DNA of 64,000 bases from Verrucomicrobiota bacterium (GCA_017305195.1 JAFKMU010000035.1:62001-126000); one strand, 5' to 3'; positions 37,000 to 44,974 are shown, counted from the first letter of the stretch. The notes: generated from the letters alone by a model not told the origin. Numbers and translations are program-made.

Positions 37000-37241
37000 C
37001 AACAGAAGGAAGCAAAGGAAACGAAGGGGAAGGCAGGGAAGATTTTACCGAGTCCAATCAGAACCGGTATCGTAAAAACAGTTTTCTCATCGCGAAACCG
37101 TGCCGTAGCGAGAGCGTTTTTCACCGATATTTTTCCGACGCCACGCCAGCCAGACGAATCCATGCGTTCGCCACATCTCAAAAAAACTCCGCTCCGCAAA
37201 CACGCAAAGCATCCCTTCGTTTCCTTTGCTTCCTTTTGTTG
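37000..37241. repeat. 242-bp element bounded by 28-bp inverted repeats (MITE-like)
   Basis: The left arm (37000-37027) and right arm (37214-37241) are inverted repeats matching at 27 of 28 positions; both contain AAGGAAGCAAAGGAAACGAAGG or its complement. The 186-base interior has no reading frame of note. It occupies the gap between the convergent dus and HtrA-like genes. The structure fits a non-autonomous miniature element or a long intergenic hairpin. No target-site duplication was clear to me. Confidence 0.65.
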
Positions 37242-37261
37242 AAAGCTCCCGAGAGGGAGAC

Positions 37262-38302
37262 TTACTGGAAGATAAACATCGGCACCTGGCCGACGAGTTC
37301 GTTCGGGGAGGAGGGGACTCCGGTGGCTGGATGGCGGGCGGACTCGACCTCGATGGTCTTTTTCTGTCCGTCGCGCACGATTTCCACCGCCACCTTGTCT
37401 CCGGCGGTGAGGAAATAACTGGCGTCGATGATGTCCTCGGGCTCGGTGATCTTCACCGCGCCGATCTGGAGCAGGACATCGCCGGGCTTCAATCCCGCCA
37501 GGGCGGCCGGAGTGTCGGAACCCACCTCGGAAATGCGGACACTAGAGCCATCCACCTTGACGTCCTGCTCCTCGGCCTTCACGCCGAGCCAGCCGTGGCG
37601 GGGCTCGCCGTAGCGGGCGTAGTCCATGCGAATTTTCTCCGCTGCCTCGATCGGCACGGCATAGCAGGATGCGCCGCCGCCGACCCCGGCGATGATGATG
37701 CCCACGACTTCGCCGTTGAGGTTCAGAAGCGGAGCGCCGCCAAATCCGGCCTGTACGGGCAGGTTGGCGCGGATGTGGGTCGTGGTGAAGTATTTGCCGA
37801 GAAACTTGCGGTCAAACCCACCGACGATGCCGAAGCTCGGTGTGTCGGAAAATCCCGGCGTGTATCCGATGGTCAGGACCGGCGAGGAAAGGGCGAGCTT
37901 GCGGGAATTTCCCAGCGGGATGAAGGGGGAGGAAATATCCGCCTTCAGCAGGGCGATGCCGCTGCGGGGATCGGCCACCAGCACCTTGGCGGGGATTTTT
38001 TCATCTCCGCGGACGATCATGACTTCCTGGGCGTTCGCGACGATATAGGAGAGGGTGTAGATCGTGCCGGAGGGATCGGTGAAGAACCCGGTGCCGGTGA
38101 GGCGACCGTGATGGTCGAGAGCCTCGACCCGGACGACGGCGCTCTGGCGTTCCTGAAAGACGCGATTGACCTCGCAGGTGATCTTGTTGCCGAGATCGTC
38201 TTCGCTCCGGGCGCCGAGAGTGGACAGCAGGACGACAGCAGCGGCAGCCGCCCATACCGGGGCGCTGTGGTGCGTGAGTTTAGAAACTGAGCGGTTGCTC
38301 AT
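37262..38302 (-). CDS. HtrA/DegP-like PDZ protein lacking the catalytic triad
   Basis: A 346-residue exported protein: signal/anchor helix (about 16-32), trypsin-like fold (about 45-225), one PDZ domain (about 236-320) with GWLGVK and VRISEVGSDTPAALAGLKPGDVLLQI. At the His position the family T-x-x-H-V-V is TLSYIV (Tyr86), at the Asp position D-I-A-L-L is GIALLK (Gly115), and the GNSGGP loop is GFGGAP (Gly188). All three triad residues are therefore missing, so it should be a pseudoprotease, probably a binding or scaffold protein. It overlaps the upstream anti-sigma-like gene by 23 bases, linking it to the sigma operon. Confidence 0.88.
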   Translation of the reverse strand: MSNRSVSKLTHHSAPVWAAAAAVVLLSTLGARSEDDLGNKITCEVNRVFQERQSAVVRVEALDHHGRLTGTGFFTDPSGTIYTLSYIVANAQEVMIVRGDEKIPAKVLVADPRSGIALLKADISSPFIPLGNSRKLALSSPVLTIGYTPGFSDTPSFGIVGGFDRKFLGKYFTTTHIRANLPVQAGFGGAPLLNLNGEVVGIIIAGVGGGASCYAVPIEAAEKIRMDYARYGEPRHGWLGVKAEEQDVKVDGSSVRISEVGSDTPAALAGLKPGDVLLQIGAVKITEPEDIIDASYFLTAGDKVAVEIVRDGQKKTIEVESARHPATGVPSSPNELVGQVPMFIFQ

Positions 38303-38714
38303 TACTCACGGGCCGGGCCTGAAGCACGTAATGCGGAGGGAGCGACCCGTCAGCTCGTGCCGAGACCGGAAGGGTATCGCCGATGGTTACAGGTCGTGAG
38401 GTCAGAGAGATGGCAGGTACGCCCGGGTCAGCCTTGGCCAGCGTATTGGTCGGCGAGATGGAGCGCGGGGATATGATGACGACGGAGGCGCAGACGGCCA
38501 GCGCGGCAATCGTCGCGTAGGCGTACTGCGGGACATGGAACCCTGGCGCGATGGCCGAGATGCGGTCCCAGACGATCTTCCACGTCGGACGACGCAAAAG
38601 CTCCGCCCTCTGACGACGGTGAAATTCCTGAACAAAGTCCTCGAAATACCCCGGAGGAGGTTGCTCGTACCGCTTCATGCGCAGTAACTTCGAAATGTCA
38701 GGATTTTCTCCCAT
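38280..38714 (-). CDS. putative anti-sigma factor / membrane protein, 144 aa
   Basis: The cytoplasmic N-terminus contains ISKLLRMKRYEQPPPGYFED followed by a basic helix FHRRQRAELLRRP; a single membrane helix (about 64-82) and a short extracytoplasmic tail follow. I remember such proteins next to ECF sigma factors in Verrucomicrobiota. No zinc-binding HxxxCxxC anti-sigma motif is present. The position, 8 bases downstream of the sigma gene and with one helix, suggests an anti-sigma factor but this is inference. It overlaps the HtrA-like gene. Confidence 0.75.
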   Translation of the reverse strand: MGENPDISKLLRMKRYEQPPPGYFEDFVQEFHRRQRAELLRRPTWKIVWDRISAIAPGFHVPQYAYATIAALAVCASVVIISPRSISPTNTLAKADPGVPAISLTSRPVTIGDTLPVSARADGSLPPHYVLQARPVSNEQPLSF

Positions 38715-38722
38715 GGCGGTGG

Positions 38723-39310
38723 TCAGCGTTTGATAAACTCTTCCAGGTAATTTTGCAACTGGCGGTGTGCGTAAAACAGTCGTGAGCGAACGGTTCCCTC
38801 CGAAATCCCGAGCACCTTGGCAATCTCCGCGTGCGGCATGCCTTGGATGTCGAACATCGTAACGACCGCTCTATGTTCATGAGACAGCTTCTGCATGGCC
38901 TCGTTCAATCTTTGTTGCAGCTCGCTCAGATTTGCCTCGTGGCGCGGGTCGTTCCCCGAGGTGATCTCGATGAATTCCCGGTCATTCTGGATGTTGGAGT
39001 CGACGTCATCCAGGCTCATGCCCTGGCGGCGGCCCCGCTTCTTGAGGAAATTGATCGTCATGTTCACGGCGATCGAATGCATCCAGGTATAGAAGGAGGA
39101 ATTTCCCCGAAAACCGTTGATCGACCGGTAGGCCTTGGCAAAAATCTCCTGCAACAGGTCATTGGTGTCCTCGTGGTTCGAGGTCATGTTGTACACGAGA
39201 CCGTAGAGTCGCGGGCTGTAGCGCACGACGAGGTCCGAGAACGCGTCCGGGTCCCCCGCACGGGTGCGGGCGACTAGCTCTTCATCAGGAATCTCGGGTT
39301 CGTCTGGCAT
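38723..39310 (-). CDS. ECF RNA polymerase sigma factor
   Basis: A 195-residue group 4 sigma factor starting MPDEPEIPDEELVARTRAGD (ATG at 39310). Region 2 spans about 20-92, with LYGLVYNMTSNHEDTNDLLQ and the -10-binding SFYTWMHSIAVNMTINFLKK. Region 4 (about 135-190) has LSHEHRAVVTMFDIQGMPHA and the helix-turn-helix EIAKVLGISEGTVRSRLFYA. Regions 1 and 3 are absent. It is in the RpoE-like group and is followed by an anti-sigma-like gene and a PDZ protein. Confidence 0.95.
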   Translation of the reverse strand: MPDEPEIPDEELVARTRAGDPDAFSDLVVRYSPRLYGLVYNMTSNHEDTNDLLQEIFAKAYRSINGFRGNSSFYTWMHSIAVNMTINFLKKRGRRQGMSLDDVDSNIQNDREFIEITSGNDPRHEANLSELQQRLNEAMQKLSHEHRAVVTMFDIQGMPHAEIAKVLGISEGTVRSRLFYAHRQLQNYLEEFIKR

Positions 39311-39413
39311 GAAGCGAGCCCGCACGCTTAACAGATTTTTTCCGCGAAGCGCACCGGAAATTGCGATCCTCCCTCACAAATCGCACTCCGCGAGGGAATA
39401 ACGCGGGTATTTG

Positions 39414-40340
39414 TTATGGCTGCGCGGCGTTGATGGCGACGAGTTCGGTGTACAGGGTCTCCAGCAGCGGGGTGGGCACCCCGGCGGCCCGGGCCCGGCG
39501 CAGCGGCTCGCCCCAGATGGGCTCGACCTCGAGTTTTTGCCCCGCCCGCCAGTCGATCAGCGTCGAGGGCGCGTATGGCCCCATGGGATAGGTGCGCTCG
39601 ATCTGGAAATCGGCATACGTTTTCTCGATGGGAAACCCGAGGGCGTTGGCCGTGGCGATGGTTTCCTCCATGAGCCCCCGGCAGCGCTGGTGCAGGGCGG
39701 GGTCTGCAAGGATGGTATCGACCGTGACGCCCCCGGCCGCGACTGAGAGACCGTTGAACGGGATGTTCCAGACCAGCTTGCGCCAGCGTTCTTCGGCGAG
39801 ATTTTCCACCGCGTCGGTGTGAACGCGGGCGGCGTTGAAGGCCTCGGCGAGGGTGCGGAGGCGGTCCGAGACCGGGCGGTCAAATTCGCCGATCGAGAGC
39901 TTTCCTTTGCCGACGTGGTTCACGCTGGCCGGAGTTTTCCGGGTGAGGCAGATGAAGCACAGTCCGCCCAGCACGCGCTCCGCGCCAAACTGGCTGGCGA
40001 GCAGTTCGTCGCCGCCGAGGCCGTTTTGCAGGGTCAATAGCGCGGTATCCGGGCCGAGCAGGGGAGGGATCGCCCGGGCCAGCACGTCATTGGCCGTGGC
40101 CTTGAGCGAGTTGATGACCAGCCCGCAGGGGCCGATCTCCTCCGCCATGGCGAAGACGGCAGGCCGGTCGAGATGAACATCGCCCGTCGTCTCGGAGTAG
40201 ACGCGGATGCCGTCTTTGCGCGCTTCCTCCAGCCCGCTGCGCATGAGGAAGGCGACATCATGGCCGGTCGCGGCCAGTTTTGCGCCGTAGTACAGCCCGA
40301 TCGACCCCGAGCCCACGATGGCAATGCGTCCTGTGATCAT
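39414..40340 (-). CDS. panE: 2-dehydropantoate 2-reductase
   Basis: A 308-residue ketopantoate reductase starting MITGRIAIVGSGSIGLYYGA (ATG at 40340) with the NADP-binding GSGSIG. The catalytic lysine and its surroundings are in EERWRKLVWNIPFNGLS. TLQNGLGGDELLASQFG is another family block. It makes pantoate for CoA, complementing panC at 25115. Its ATG overlaps the ndh stop codon. Substrate could be another 2-keto acid in this family, but pantothenate is most likely. Confidence 0.9.
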   Translation of the reverse strand: MITGRIAIVGSGSIGLYYGAKLAATGHDVAFLMRSGLEEARKDGIRVYSETTGDVHLDRPAVFAMAEEIGPCGLVINSLKATANDVLARAIPPLLGPDTALLTLQNGLGGDELLASQFGAERVLGGLCFICLTRKTPASVNHVGKGKLSIGEFDRPVSDRLRTLAEAFNAARVHTDAVENLAEERWRKLVWNIPFNGLSVAAGGVTVDTILADPALHQRCRGLMEETIATANALGFPIEKTYADFQIERTYPMGPYAPSTLIDWRAGQKLEVEPIWGEPLRRARAAGVPTPLLETLYTELVAINAAQP

Positions 40341-41641
40341 GAATCCTTTTTCGTGCGGTTGAGGAGTCCCCATCGTCCCGCGGGACCGGAGATGAGGCGT
40401 GCTCCTTTTCCGTAGGTGAAGTACGCCCATGTCCACTGGAGAAAGACCGCCGAGCGGTTGCGGAAGCCGATGAGGAAGAGCAGGTGGACGAAAACCCACG
40501 CCGCCCAGGCGAGCAGGCCGCTGAATTTCCACGCGCCGATCTGCGCCACGGCGGCGTTGCGCCCGATGGTCGCCATGCTGCCCTTGTCGAAGTAGTTCCA
40601 CGGTTCCGTGGCTTCCTTCCGGATGAGCCGCAGGACGTTCCGGGCGGCGTGACGTCCGGCCTGCATGGCCGCCGGGCTGACCCCGGGAACAGGCTTCCCC
40701 CCGTCGAAGGTCGTCGTGATCATGTCTCCGATGGCGAAGACATGGGGCTGGCCGGGGATGCTCAGGTCGGGGTTCACCTTCGTGCGGCCCTGGCGGTCGA
40801 TCTCGCCGCCGAGCATGGCGGCCAGGGGCGATGCCTTGTTGCCCGCCGCCCAGATGACCGTGCGGGTCGGGATCACCGTATCGTTGACCTGCACCTCGCC
40901 CTCGGCGATGCGCTTGACCGCGTTGTTCACCCGCACGTCGACATGCAGGCTCTCCAACTGCCTCGCGGCGCTCTCGGAGAGCGACGGGTCAAAGGTGGGC
41001 AGCACGCGCGGCCCGGCCTCGATGAGGATGACCTTCGCCTCCGCCGGGTTGATGCGGCGGAAGTCCTTGCGCAGGGTGAATCGCGCGAGTTCGGAAATCG
41101 CCCCGGCCATTTCCACACCGGTCGGCCCCGCTCCCACCACCACGAAGGTCATGGCGGCGTCACGTTCCTCGGGCGTGGGGGCTTTTTCCGCCACCTCAAA
41201 GGCGAGCAGCACGCGTCGGCGGAGCTCCACCGCGTCCTCGAGGCTCTTCAGGCCTGGGGCGAGGGGTTCCCAGTCGGTGTTGCCAAAATAGTGGTGCCGC
41301 GCCCCGGCCGCCACGATGAGGTAATCGTAGTGAAACGTCAGGTCTCCCGTGACCACCTTGCGGGCGTCGGGTCGGATTTCCGTCACCTCGTCGAGGACAA
41401 CGGTGACGTTTTCCTGGTTCCGCAGGATGGCCCGGATCGGCTGGGCGATATCCGCCGGGGACAAGCCCGCCGTGGCCACCTGGTAAAGGAGTGGTTGAAA
41501 GAGATGGTGATTGCTGCGGTCGATGAGGATGATCCTGACCGGCTTGCCGTCCAGTTCCTTGACGGCGGAGAGCCCCCCGAATCCTCCTCCTACGACGACC
41601 AGCACGGGGGGGCTTGCTTTTTCAGTCGAAGAAATATTCAT
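40337..41641 (-). CDS. ndh: type II NADH dehydrogenase (NDH-2)
   Basis: A 434-residue FAD enzyme that oxidises NADH with quinone without pumping protons. Start MNISSTEKASPPVLVVVGGG (ATG at 41641). The FAD motif GGGFGG lies at 18-23 and the NADH motif GAGPTG at 170-175, with PLLYQVATAGLSPADIA and FAIGDM as NDH-2 markers. The C-terminus has amphipathic/hydrophobic helices (about 380-405) for membrane contact. It is divergent from nuoD by 83 bases. Confidence 0.94.
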   Translation of the reverse strand: MNISSTEKASPPVLVVVGGGFGGLSAVKELDGKPVRIILIDRSNHHLFQPLLYQVATAGLSPADIAQPIRAILRNQENVTVVLDEVTEIRPDARKVVTGDLTFHYDYLIVAAGARHHYFGNTDWEPLAPGLKSLEDAVELRRRVLLAFEVAEKAPTPEERDAAMTFVVVGAGPTGVEMAGAISELARFTLRKDFRRINPAEAKVILIEAGPRVLPTFDPSLSESAARQLESLHVDVRVNNAVKRIAEGEVQVNDTVIPTRTVIWAAGNKASPLAAMLGGEIDRQGRTKVNPDLSIPGQPHVFAIGDMITTTFDGGKPVPGVSPAAMQAGRHAARNVLRLIRKEATEPWNYFDKGSMATIGRNAAVAQIGAWKFSGLLAWAAWVFVHLLFLIGFRNRSAVFLQWTWAYFTYGKGARLISGPAGRWGLLNRTKKDS

Positions 41642-41724
41642 GATTGCGGTATTCGTCTGGTAAGAGTTTCTTGGAAACTTACCCACAAAACGATATTCCG
41701 ACACGGATAAGGACTTTTTAAAAA

Positions 41725-42972
41725 ATGGCGACGACAATTGAACATCCCGATGCTCTTTCCAGGGGCCTTCAGAGCGTGCGTGACGCACAGGAAGTCGGAG
41801 AGCTGCTCGGCGAAACGCTGACTCTGAACATGGGGCCGTCGCACCCCTCGACCCACGGCGTGCTCCGCATCGTCCTCGATCTCGATGGCGAAGTCATCGA
41901 GCGCGGCATGCCCGACGTCGGCTACCTGCATCGCGGCGACGAAAAAATCGCCGAAAACATGCAGTACAACCAGTTCGTTCCCTACACGGACCGTCTGGAC
42001 TATCTCGCTCCCATCGCCAACAACGTCGCCTACGCCCTGGCGGTGGAAAAGCTCATGGGCTGGGAACTCCCCCCCCGTGGCAAAGCCATCCGCGTGATCT
42101 GCTGCGAACTGGCACGCATTTCCTCGCACCTTCTCGGCGTGGGGTGTATGGCGATGGACATCGGCGCCGTCACCGTCTTCCTTTACACCTTCACCGAGCG
42201 CGAAAAGATCTACAACCTCGTCGAGCTCCTCAGCGGCGCGCGTTTTACCACGAGCTACACCCGTGTTGGCGGCCAGACCCACGACCTGCCGGAGACATTC
42301 CTCCCGCAGCTCAAGGAGTTCATGCGCACCTTCAAGCCCGCCCTTGAGGAAACCGACGGTCTGCTCACTCGCAACCGCATCTTCGTCGACCGATGCAAGG
42401 ATGTCGGCGTGATCTCCAAGGAGGATGCCATCGCCTACGCCCTCTCCGGACCGAACCTCCGCGGTTCCGGCGTCGATCATGACCTGCGTCGCAAGAACCC
42501 GTATCTCGACTACGAGAAATACGACTTTGAGGTTCCTGTCGGCACCGTGGGTGACAGCTACGACCGCTATCTCATTCGCATGGAGGAGATGCGCCAGAGC
42601 CTGCGCATCCTTGAGCAGGTCATCGACAAGCTCCCGACCGGCCCGATCAACGTCATCGACCCGAAGCAGATGCTCCCGGTGAAGACCGACGTGCTGACGA
42701 AGATGGAAGAGCTCATTCACCACTTTATCCGCGTCACCGAGGGCGTCGACGCCCCGGCAGGCGAGGTGTACTTCGGCGCGGAAAACCCGAAGGGCGAGCT
42801 CGGCTTCTTTATTCATTCCAAGGGCGGCGGCGTCCCGTACCGCCTCAAGATTCGCAGCCCAAGCTTCGTGAATCTCAGCATCCTTCCCAAGATCCTGCCC
42901 GGCCACCTCGTCAGCGACGTCGTGACCATCCTGGGATCGTTCGACTTTGTGATGGGCGAGTGCGACCGCTAA
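41725..42972 (+). CDS. nuoD: NADH-quinone oxidoreductase subunit D
   Basis: A 415-residue complex I 49-kDa subunit. The LNMGPSHPSTHGVLRIVLDL start, DVGYLHRGDEKIAENMQYNQ and DYLAPIANNVAYALAVEKL blocks and the ending FDFVMGECDR are invariant family sequences that line the quinone cavity. No other nuo subunit is beside it; a terminator directly follows, so this is a monocistronic nuoD. It diverges from ndh (NDH-2). The N-terminal 30 residues are a modest extension before the conserved core. Confidence 0.95.
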   Translation: MATTIEHPDALSRGLQSVRDAQEVGELLGETLTLNMGPSHPSTHGVLRIVLDLDGEVIERGMPDVGYLHRGDEKIAENMQYNQFVPYTDRLDYLAPIANNVAYALAVEKLMGWELPPRGKAIRVICCELARISSHLLGVGCMAMDIGAVTVFLYTFTEREKIYNLVELLSGARFTTSYTRVGGQTHDLPETFLPQLKEFMRTFKPALEETDGLLTRNRIFVDRCKDVGVISKEDAIAYALSGPNLRGSGVDHDLRRKNPYLDYEKYDFEVPVGTVGDSYDRYLIRMEEMRQSLRILEQVIDKLPTGPINVIDPKQMLPVKTDVLTKMEELIHHFIRVTEGVDAPAGEVYFGAENPKGELGFFIHSKGGGVPYRLKIRSPSFVNLSILPKILPGHLVSDVVTILGSFDFVMGECDR

Positions 42973-43007
42973 CCGGCGCGCGACACCTGTTACAATATTG
43001 GTGTGTG

Positions 43008-43046
43008 AGGGGCGGTGGACGACGAGTTCACCGCTCCTGCTTTTTT
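43008..43046 (+). terminator. intrinsic terminator after nuoD
   Basis: GGGGCGGTGGAC and GTTCACCGCTCC pair (two wobble pairs) and are followed, after TGC, by TTTTTT. It lies about 36 bases after the nuoD stop. Confidence 0.85.
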
Positions 43047-43080
43047 CTGAGAGCAGGCCGGTGAGATTTCCGTTTCGCGT

Positions 43081-43425
43081 CTACGCGGAGCGAAAGATGA
43101 AGAAAACCGCGCCCACCATACAGAGGCCGGCCCAGAGGTAATCGAGCTTGATTGGCTGGCCCATGTAGAAGACCGCGAAGGGCACGAAGACGGAAAGGGT
43201 AATCACCTCCTGCATGATCTTCAGCTGCGGCAGGGTGAGCATGCTGGAGCCGATGCGGTTGGCCGGCACCTGGAGCATGTACTCAAAGAACGCGATACCC
43301 CAGCTCACCAGGATCGCGTAGATGAGCGGCTGTGTCTTCATCGTCTTCAGGTGGCCGTACCACGCGAAGGTCATGAAGAGATTCGACAGAATCAGGAGCA
43401 GGGTGGTCGAGACGATCGGCGGCAT
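43081..43425 (-). CDS. DMT-superfamily DUF486 membrane protein
   Basis: A 114-residue four-helix membrane protein. LLLILSNLFMTFAWYGHLK and SWGIAFFEYMLQVPANRIG followed by LPQLKIMQEVITLSVFVPFA are the characteristic DUF486 blocks. It is related to small multidrug/EmrE-like transporters, with no proven substrate. It stands alone, on the opposite strand to nuoD. Confidence 0.9.
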   Translation of the reverse strand: MPPIVSTTLLLILSNLFMTFAWYGHLKTMKTQPLIYAILVSWGIAFFEYMLQVPANRIGSSMLTLPQLKIMQEVITLSVFVPFAVFYMGQPIKLDYLWAGLCMVGAVFFIFRSA

Positions 43426-43469
43426 GAAAGATGCATTTCTACGCGCCGTGAGGAACAGGCAAGAGGATT

Positions 43470-43805
43470 TTAGCCTGGAGGCCAGCCCAGCGGGCGTCCG
43501 CCGAGCACATGCACGTGCATGTGGGGAACCGTCTCGCCGCCATCCGCACCCTGGTTGATGGTGATGCGGAACCCGTTTTCCAGACCTTCCTGCTTCGCCA
43601 CCGTGGCGGCGGTGAGCAGCAGGTGGCCGAGAAGAGACTGATCTTCCGCCTGCGCCTCGCCGACCCGGGCGATCACCTTTTTGGGAATGATGAGCACGTG
43701 GACGGGAGCCTGCGGATTGATGTCGCGAATGGCGATGCTCAGGTCGTCCTCGTAAATGATCTGCGCCGGGATCTCGCGGGCGATGATCTTTTCGAAAAGC
43801 GTCAT
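43470..43805 (-). CDS. HIT family purine nucleoside phosphoramidase (HinT-like)
   Basis: A 111-residue HIT protein starting MTLFEKIIAREIPAQIIYED (ATG at 43805). The catalytic triad HMHVHVLGG is at His95/97/99. VLIIPKKVIARVGEAQAED is another family segment. HinT enzymes hydrolyse nucleoside phosphoramidates such as AMP-lysine. Its start overlaps the end of the ATP-cone-like gene by four bases, so it is the third gene of the nrdR operon. Confidence 0.93.
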   Translation of the reverse strand: MTLFEKIIAREIPAQIIYEDDLSIAIRDINPQAPVHVLIIPKKVIARVGEAQAEDQSLLGHLLLTAATVAKQEGLENGFRITINQGADGGETVPHMHVHVLGGRPLGWPPG

Positions 43806-44359
43806 GACAGCTGCATCTCCATCTCCTCCTTGCGGGCGGAGACGACTTCCTCGCGGACGAAATTCACGATCTCCTCGAGCAGACCCGAGCAGTCGCGCCG
43901 CCAGACCTTGGCCGAGCGGAGCAGCTTCACGCCGGTGTGGGCGTCGCAGATTTCCAGGCGCTGGGCCTTGGCGTCGATCGCCTCGCGCACGCGGGAGCGC
44001 AGGAGGTCGAAGAACGCGAGCTCGTATCCATGGCCGGCATGGCGGGCCAGTTCCTCGAGAGAAATGCGCGCGGGCGGCGGGCTGGCGGCGAATTCCCCGG
44101 CCACGTCGCTGTAGCCGATGACCTGGAGCACGGACTGCACGGCCTTTTCCAGGCCGGTGATCGTCACGGTGTTTTCGCCGAAATCCTGCTCGAAGTAGCT
44201 GGTCACGCTCTCCGTCACATGCGAGGCGAGCCACCACTTCTTGTACCCGGCGCGCTCGGCCGCCTTGGCCAGCGAGGTCGCGAGCCAGGTGCGTTCGAAG
44301 TTCATGATGCGGCCATCAGGGAAGCAAACGAGCGGTAGGTTGTTGCGGAGTGCGATCAT
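43802..44359 (-). CDS. uncharacterised protein with ATP-cone-like N-terminus
   Basis: A 185-residue protein, start MIALRNNLPLVCFPDGRIMN (ATG at 44359) overlapping the nrdR stop (ATGA); it overlaps the HIT gene start by four bases at its end. Residues about 8-85 show the ATP-cone pattern: FPDGRIMNFERTWLATSLAK, then HVTESVTSYFEQ, then VTITGLEKAVQSVLQVIGYS. The match is by pattern and length, not by identity. The C-terminal half (about 95-185) is helical, with a VREAIDAKAQRLEICD stretch. The coupling to nrdR suggests a role in nucleotide sensing or ribonucleotide reductase control. Confidence 0.6.
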   Translation of the reverse strand: MIALRNNLPLVCFPDGRIMNFERTWLATSLAKAAERAGYKKWWLASHVTESVTSYFEQDFGENTVTITGLEKAVQSVLQVIGYSDVAGEFAASPPPARISLEELARHAGHGYELAFFDLLRSRVREAIDAKAQRLEICDAHTGVKLLRSAKVWRRDCSGLLEEIVNFVREEVVSARKEEMEMQLS

Positions 44360-44847
44360 GCCTTGAAGAGTTCGGGCTGTGCCTGGGTGCGAACGGCGCG
44401 TTTTTCGAAGCTCTGGATTTCCTCGATGAAATCCCCGATCTCCTGGAACTGCCGGTAAACGGATGCGTATCGCACATAGGCGATGGGATCGAGGAGGTGC
44501 AGACGCTCCATCACCTTCGCGCCAATCTCGCGAGTGGGGATTTCCCGTTTCTGCTCGGCCTCCAGTTCCTGCATGATGTCCTCCACGGCCTTTTCGATGA
44601 GATCGAGTCCGATGGGCCGTTTTTCGCAGGCCTTGACCAGACTGGTTTTCAGCTTGTGGCGATCGAAGGGTTCGTGGCGGCCATCGCGCTTGATGGCGCG
44701 CAACTCGATGCGCTCGATTTCCTCGTAGGTCGTGTAGCGTGTCTCGCAATCAAGGCACTCGCGGCGGCGTCGAATGCTCGCTCCGTCTTTCGACAGGCGG
44801 GAATCGATCACTTTATCTTCGAGTGAGCCGCATTTGGGACAACGCAT
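44356..44847 (-). CDS. nrdR: transcriptional repressor NrdR
   Basis: A 163-residue repressor starting MRCPKCGSLEDKVIDSRLSK (ATG at 44847). The zinc ribbon uses C3, C6, C31 and C34 (MRCPKC and ECLDCETRYTT). The ATP-cone (about 48-138) has KRDGRHEPFDRHKLKTSLVK, binding ATP/dATP to control DNA affinity. Ends with the usual DFIEEIQSFE helix. NrdR represses ribonucleotide reductase genes when deoxynucleotides are plentiful. A NrdR-box-like site lies just upstream (44878-44893), consistent with autoregulation. Confidence 0.96.
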   Translation of the reverse strand: MRCPKCGSLEDKVIDSRLSKDGASIRRRRECLDCETRYTTYEEIERIELRAIKRDGRHEPFDRHKLKTSLVKACEKRPIGLDLIEKAVEDIMQELEAEQKREIPTREIGAKVMERLHLLDPIAYVRYASVYRQFQEIGDFIEEIQSFEKRAVRTQAQPELFKA

Positions 44848-44877
44848 TGTGGTCCGTGGAGAATTAAATTTGAATTC

Positions 44878-44893
44878 ACCACAACATCTAGGG
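44878..44893 (-). promoter_or_regulatory. NrdR-box-like operator upstream of nrdR
   Basis: The 16-base ACCACAACATCTAGGG resembles NrdR boxes (consensus around ACAC-A-TAT-TAGTGT; variants with CAACATCTAG occur) and lies 31 bases before the nrdR ATG. On the minus strand it sits immediately downstream of a TTGACA element (44900-44895), so a bound repressor would block the promoter. Only one box was found; NrdR usually uses pairs. Confidence 0.55.
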
Positions 44894-44894
44894 A

Positions 44895-44900
44895 TGTCAA
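44895..44900 (-). promoter_or_regulatory. -35 element of the nrdR promoter
   Basis: Minus-strand TTGACA is a perfect sigma70-type -35. The -10 is not clear: GAATTC sits at 17-bp spacing (44877-44872), matching the consensus poorly. The promoter overlaps the NrdR-box-like site. Confidence 0.45.
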
Positions 44901-44933
44901 TCGCAGACTCCCTTTCGCTCCCCGCATCGGCGC

Positions 44934-44966
44934 AAAAAAGTTCCACGATGGAGAACTGCGTGGAAC
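44934..44966 (-). terminator. intrinsic terminator of the kdp operon
   Basis: On the minus strand GTTCCACG and CGTGGAAC form a perfect 8-bp stem with an 11-base loop, followed by TTTTTT. It begins 8 bases after the kdpE stop codon and separates kdp from nrdR. Confidence 0.92.
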
Positions 44967-44974
44967 AAAATCCG

